DNA of 7,573 nt. It comes from Clostridia bacterium (GTDB lineage Bacteria; Bacillota; Clostridia; Oscillospirales; Acutalibacteraceae). A program made the position numbers and the translations under genes. The stretch is taken from assembly GCA_900754145.1 (NCBI GenBank), contig CAAEBW010000010.1, positions 1 through 7,573 of the forward strand. Reading direction: 5' to 3'. The first letter of the stretch is position 1. Every line of letters begins with the position of its first letter. This document shows, in pieces, positions 5,271 through 7,573 of this stretch. The notes beneath the pieces are model-generated. The model saw nothing but the letters and a program-made list of their open reading frames with translations. It made no database searches and was not told where the DNA came from.

Positions 5271-5819
5271 ATGGCTTTTTGCACAAACTGCGGAAAAGAG
5301 CTAAAGGAAAACGATAAATATTGCCCGTTCTGCGGCAAGGAGGTCGGGGTGCAGGACAATACATATTCCGCGCCTCAGGGCAGCGATTTCAGCGATAAAT
5401 TTAATCGGTACACGAGTGCCGAGGATAAAACCTACGAATTTGACCGTATGGATATTGAGGACAATAAGGTTTTCGCACTTTTGTCTTATATAGGGATTTT
5501 GGTGCTTGTACCCCTTATCGCCGCGCCCAAATCGAAATTTGCGCGTTTTCACGCCAATCAGGGGCTTGTGCTTTTAATCGGCGAGGTAATTTACAGCATA
5601 GTCCGCGCGGTACTTCTCGGTGTGTTGAGGGTTAGCTTCAGGCTTGCCTGGGGATTTCTCGCAAATCCTGTCCTCAGTGCGGTTTACGGGGTAATAAGCG
5701 TCGTAACAGGTCTGGTTTCTTTGATTTTCCTTGTTTTTGCGATTATCGGCATAATCAATGCCGCGCAGGGCAAGGCGAAGGAGCTGCCGATAATTTCCAA
5801 ATTAAAAATTATAAAATAA
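5271..5819 (+). CDS. Zinc-ribbon DUF4870-type membrane protein
   Basis: A 182-residue protein with an N-terminal zinc ribbon (C4/C7 in FCTNCG, C18/C21 in YCPFCG), a polar linker to about residue 60, and a DUF4870-like membrane domain. That domain has the family stretch NKVFALLSYIGILVLVPLIA (about 65-84), SKFARFHANQGLVLLI (88-103), and further hydrophobic segments at about 100-118 and 130-162, and it ends in the typical KELPIISKLKIIK. Three to four membrane helices are likely, with the zinc ribbon probably cytoplasmic. Function unknown; zinc-ribbon fusions to small membrane domains are frequent in Clostridia. It appears to be a single-gene unit, with its own promoter upstream and a terminator downstream. 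Confidence 0.9.
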   Translation: MAFCTNCGKELKENDKYCPFCGKEVGVQDNTYSAPQGSDFSDKFNRYTSAEDKTYEFDRMDIEDNKVFALLSYIGILVLVPLIAAPKSKFARFHANQGLVLLIGEVIYSIVRAVLLGVLRVSFRLAWGFLANPVLSAVYGVISVVTGLVSLIFLVFAIIGIINAAQGKAKELPIISKLKIIK

Positions 5820-5833
5820 ACATTAAAAATATA

Positions 5834-5866
5834 GGCTGTCTCACATTAAAATGAGGCAGCCTTTTA
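5834..5866. terminator. Terminator between convergent genes, possibly bidirectional
   Basis: GGCTGTCTCA (5834-5843) pairs with TGAGGCAGCC (5852-5861), ten base pairs with one G:U, around an 8-base loop. On the plus strand TTTT follows (5862-5865). On the minus strand the stem is followed by TATATTTTTAATG, a weaker T-tract. It lies 14 bases after the DUF4870 gene and 13 bases from the end of degV, so it may serve both. Confidence 0.85.
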
Positions 5867-5878
5867 CTGTATTACGAA

Positions 5879-6751
5879 TTACCTTTTATCACCAAGGAAG
5901 AATAGAGCGAGCGTACCCGGGCCCGAATGTGCGCCGATAACGGGGCCTATCGCGTTTATATGAATTTCCTTGGGAGAAAGCTCCTTTTCAACCATTTTTT
6001 TAAGGGTCAGAGCGTCCTCCTCACAGTCTCCGTGGCTTATAAAAACGGTCTGCTCGGACGGATTAATCGCGCTTTCCTTCATATGGTTAAACAGGCTTTC
6101 AATGGACGCCTTTCTTCCGCGCGCCTTGCCTACATTTATCAGATGCCCCTCGTCGTCAACGTGAAGAACGGGCTTAATATTAAGCATTGTGCCGACAAGC
6201 GCAGTCGCCGCGGAAACTCTGCCGCCGCGCTTGAGGTGATTAAGGTCGTCAACCGTGAACCAATGGCAAAGGTGAAGCTTATTTTGCTCGACAAAATCGC
6301 GCACCTCTTCGATAGTCGCTCCGTCCTGCTTTTTCTGTGCGGCTAAATAAACAAGTAATCCCTGTCCCATAGAGGCGGCGAGGGTGTCCACACAGTAGAT
6401 TTTACTGTCGGGATACTGTGCCGATAAATCCTCTGCCGCAAGGGTGCTTGCGTGGTAGGTACTGCTCAGCCCCGAGGAAAAGCCGAGGTAAAGTATATCC
6501 TTACCCGCTTTAAGGGTCTCCTCGAAAACCGTTGTGAAAACATCGGGATTAATTGCAGCGGTGGTGGCGCTTGAGCCGGCTCTCAGCTTGTCGTAAAATG
6601 CTTTGGGGTCAATTTCTCTGCCGTCAAGGTAATTGTGATACTCCTTGCCCTCAAGGGTTAAAAGCAGGGGAATTACGGTAAGCTCGGCGCTGTCTGCAAG
6701 TGACGCGGTAAGGTCGCAGCAGGAATCGGTGATGATAACATAATCTTTCAT
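5879..6751 (-). CDS. DegV family fatty-acid-binding protein
   Basis: DegV/FakB-type proteins bind a fatty acid in a cleft. In several Firmicutes they present it to the kinase FakA for phosphorylation. The 290-residue product has the family landmarks: VIITDSCCDL (5-14), ATTAAINPDVF (62-72), LGFSSGLSSTYHAS (89-102), VDTLAASMGQGLLV (121-134), LNHLKRGGRVS (170-180) and the C-terminal lipid-site motif GPVIGAHSGPGTLALFFLG (269-287). It has full family length and no signal peptide, so it is cytoplasmic. AGGAG overlaps the stop codon of the upstream trhA-like gene, 10 bases before the ATG; the intergenic gap is only 13 bases, so the two are co-transcribed. No fakA is visible here, so the role as a fatty-acid carrier for FakA is inferred from the family. 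Confidence 0.95.
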   Translation of the reverse strand: MKDYVIITDSCCDLTASLADSAELTVIPLLLTLEGKEYHNYLDGREIDPKAFYDKLRAGSSATTAAINPDVFTTVFEETLKAGKDILYLGFSSGLSSTYHASTLAAEDLSAQYPDSKIYCVDTLAASMGQGLLVYLAAQKKQDGATIEEVRDFVEQNKLHLCHWFTVDDLNHLKRGGRVSAATALVGTMLNIKPVLHVDDEGHLINVGKARGRKASIESLFNHMKESAINPSEQTVFISHGDCEEDALTLKKMVEKELSPKEIHINAIGPVIGAHSGPGTLALFFLGDKR

Positions 6752-6764
6752 TTTTCAAAGTCTC

Positions 6765-7445
6765 CTAAACCAAAATATAAAACAGTATACAGAAATACTG
6801 CAAAATACTACCCAAAACCACAAAAATATGGAAAACCGAGTGCATATAACGGTGCACGCTTCTGCCAGCTATTCCGTAAAGCACCGCGCCGACCGTGTAA
6901 GCTATTCCGCCCGCGAGTAGCCACCAGAAGCCCGGGAAGCCGATGGCGTTAATCGCCGACTTGCCTGTGAAAATTATGCACCAGCCGAGCGCCAGATAAC
7001 ATATAATTGAAAATACATTATACTTTTTAAGGTCAATCGCGTTAAGGGTAATTCCGAGTGCCGAAACGCCCCAAACAATGCCGAATATAGTCCAGCCGAG
7101 GGCTGTGCTTTTCTCCCTCAAAGCGCAGAGGGCGCAGGGGGTGTAGGTTCCCGCTATAAGTATAAATACTGTGCAATGGTCGATTACCTGCATAACCTTT
7201 TTGGGCATTTCGGGCTTTAAGCCGTGGTAAATGCTTGACATTGTATAAAGAGCTATCATTGAAAAGCCGTAGATAAATGCGCTTACCACCTGAAAAGGGT
7301 CGCCGTTTAAAAATGCCTTGACCACACAGGTCACAAGCGCTACTATACCGAAGGCTCCGCCTACTATGTGGGAGACCATATTAAATATTTCCTCGCCGCG
7401 GGTGTAGTCGGGTAGCTTTCTGTCTTTTAACTTAGTTCTCTGCAT
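6765..7445 (-). CDS. trhA: Hemolysin III (TrhA/PAQR) family membrane protein
   Basis: An integral membrane protein of the YqfA/hemolysin III branch of the PAQR superfamily. The 226-residue product shows the signature positions: EEIFNMVSHIVGG (18-30), SSIYHG with the SxxxH motif (Ser70, His74), DHCTVFILIAGTYTP with Asp89 (89-103), and the C-terminal HSVFH (202-206) with further His198. These Ser/His/Asp positions form the predicted metal site of the superfamily. Seven hydrophobic segments are visible, with a cytoplasmic-looking basic N-terminus (MQRTKLKDRK). The name comes from a Bacillus cereus hemolytic activity; in most bacteria the role is unclear, with proposed links to membrane-lipid homeostasis. 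ATG at 7445 is preceded by AGAGG 9 bases upstream. It is the first gene of a two-gene unit with degV, a lipid-binding protein. Confidence 0.93.
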   Translation of the reverse strand: MQRTKLKDRKLPDYTRGEEIFNMVSHIVGGAFGIVALVTCVVKAFLNGDPFQVVSAFIYGFSMIALYTMSSIYHGLKPEMPKKVMQVIDHCTVFILIAGTYTPCALCALREKSTALGWTIFGIVWGVSALGITLNAIDLKKYNVFSIICYLALGWCIIFTGKSAINAIGFPGFWWLLAGGIAYTVGAVLYGIAGRSVHRYMHSVFHIFVVLGSILQYFCILFYILV

Positions 7446-7479
7446 TGTGCCGTACCTCTGTGATAAATTTGCTTTTTAT

Positions 7480-7508
7480 ATAATACTACATTTTGCGGAA
7501 AAAATAAA
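7480..7508 (-). promoter_or_regulatory. Weak candidate promoter for trhA-degV
   Basis: Read on the minus strand, TATTAT (plus 7480-7485) is a plausible -10, and TTTATT (plus 7503-7508) stands 17 bases upstream as a poor -35, with three of six consensus matches. TATAAA (plus 7475-7480) is an alternative -10. The region is very AT-rich, so the exact element is uncertain, but some promoter is expected here for the two minus-strand genes. Confidence 0.35.
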
Positions 7509-7527
7509 GTGTTTTTTTCTAAGATTA

Positions 7528-7536
7528 TGTTATACT
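7528..7536 (+). promoter_or_regulatory. Plus-strand extended -10 element near the window edge
   Basis: TGTTATACT contains TATACT (7531-7536), five of six matches to the -10 consensus, with the TG extension at 7528-7529. No good -35 lies 16-18 bases upstream. It points right and probably serves a divergent gene beyond the window. AAGGG (7541-7545) and ATG (7556) follow, but this frame stops after four codons (7568-7570), so it is not a gene start as it stands. Confidence 0.35.
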
Positions 7537-7573
7537 TCAGAAGGGTTTTATATAAATGGATAATAATTAAAGC

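Noticed and set aside
5927..6346. Plus-strand open frame of 139 codons inside degV
   Set aside because: The minus strand encodes a full-length DegV with all family motifs; this frame is its shadow.

Overview
The window reads as ordinary core genome of a low-to-mid GC Gram-positive anaerobe, most likely an uncultured Clostridia member of the Oscillospiraceae/Ruminococcaceae type. This is inferred from three things: the bL21-Prp-bL27 operon with an N-terminally extended bL27, the DegV, DUF1294 and zinc-ribbon/DUF4870 families, and short GTAGGG-type palindromic repeats. No phage, transposon, CRISPR, tRNA or rRNA is visible.

Layout. Positions 1-1002 hold the 3' part of a Y-family DNA polymerase (dinB); its start lies upstream of the window. 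Positions 1003-1190 are non-coding and made of repeats: two related 27-bp GTAGGG palindromes, an A4G4/C4T4 hairpin and five tandem degenerate heptamers that end at the Shine-Dalgarno sequence of a 63-residue ribbon-helix-helix protein gene (1203-1394). A strong promoter (TTGACA, 17 bp, extended TAAAAT) at 1416-1444 then starts the ribosomal operon rplU-prp-rpmA, with a probable structured leader and a terminator after rpmA. On the same strand follow two overlapping paralogous DUF2007-like genes, obgE, mrnC and a DUF1294 membrane protein gene, packed with overlaps or 1-30 nt gaps. A zinc-ribbon/DUF4870 membrane protein gene (5271-5819) has its own promoter and ends at a terminator that also faces the convergent minus-strand pair trhA (hemolysin III family) and degV. 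The right edge (7446-7573) is a divergent intergenic region with promoter-like elements on both strands.

How the genes fit together. Positions 1521-4906 form a ribosome and RNA maturation block: two 50S proteins, the protease that trims one of them, the 50S assembly GTPase Obg and the 23S rRNA maturation enzyme Mini-RNase III. The two DUF2007-like genes are of unknown role but are embedded in this block. The right half is unrelated: membrane and lipid-binding housekeeping proteins.

Nothing here is a clearly new system. The most interesting points are a 15-bp palindrome inside the rplU promoter just downstream of the RHH gene, the repeat cassette upstream of that gene, and the duplicated DUF2007-like pair between rpmA and obgE.
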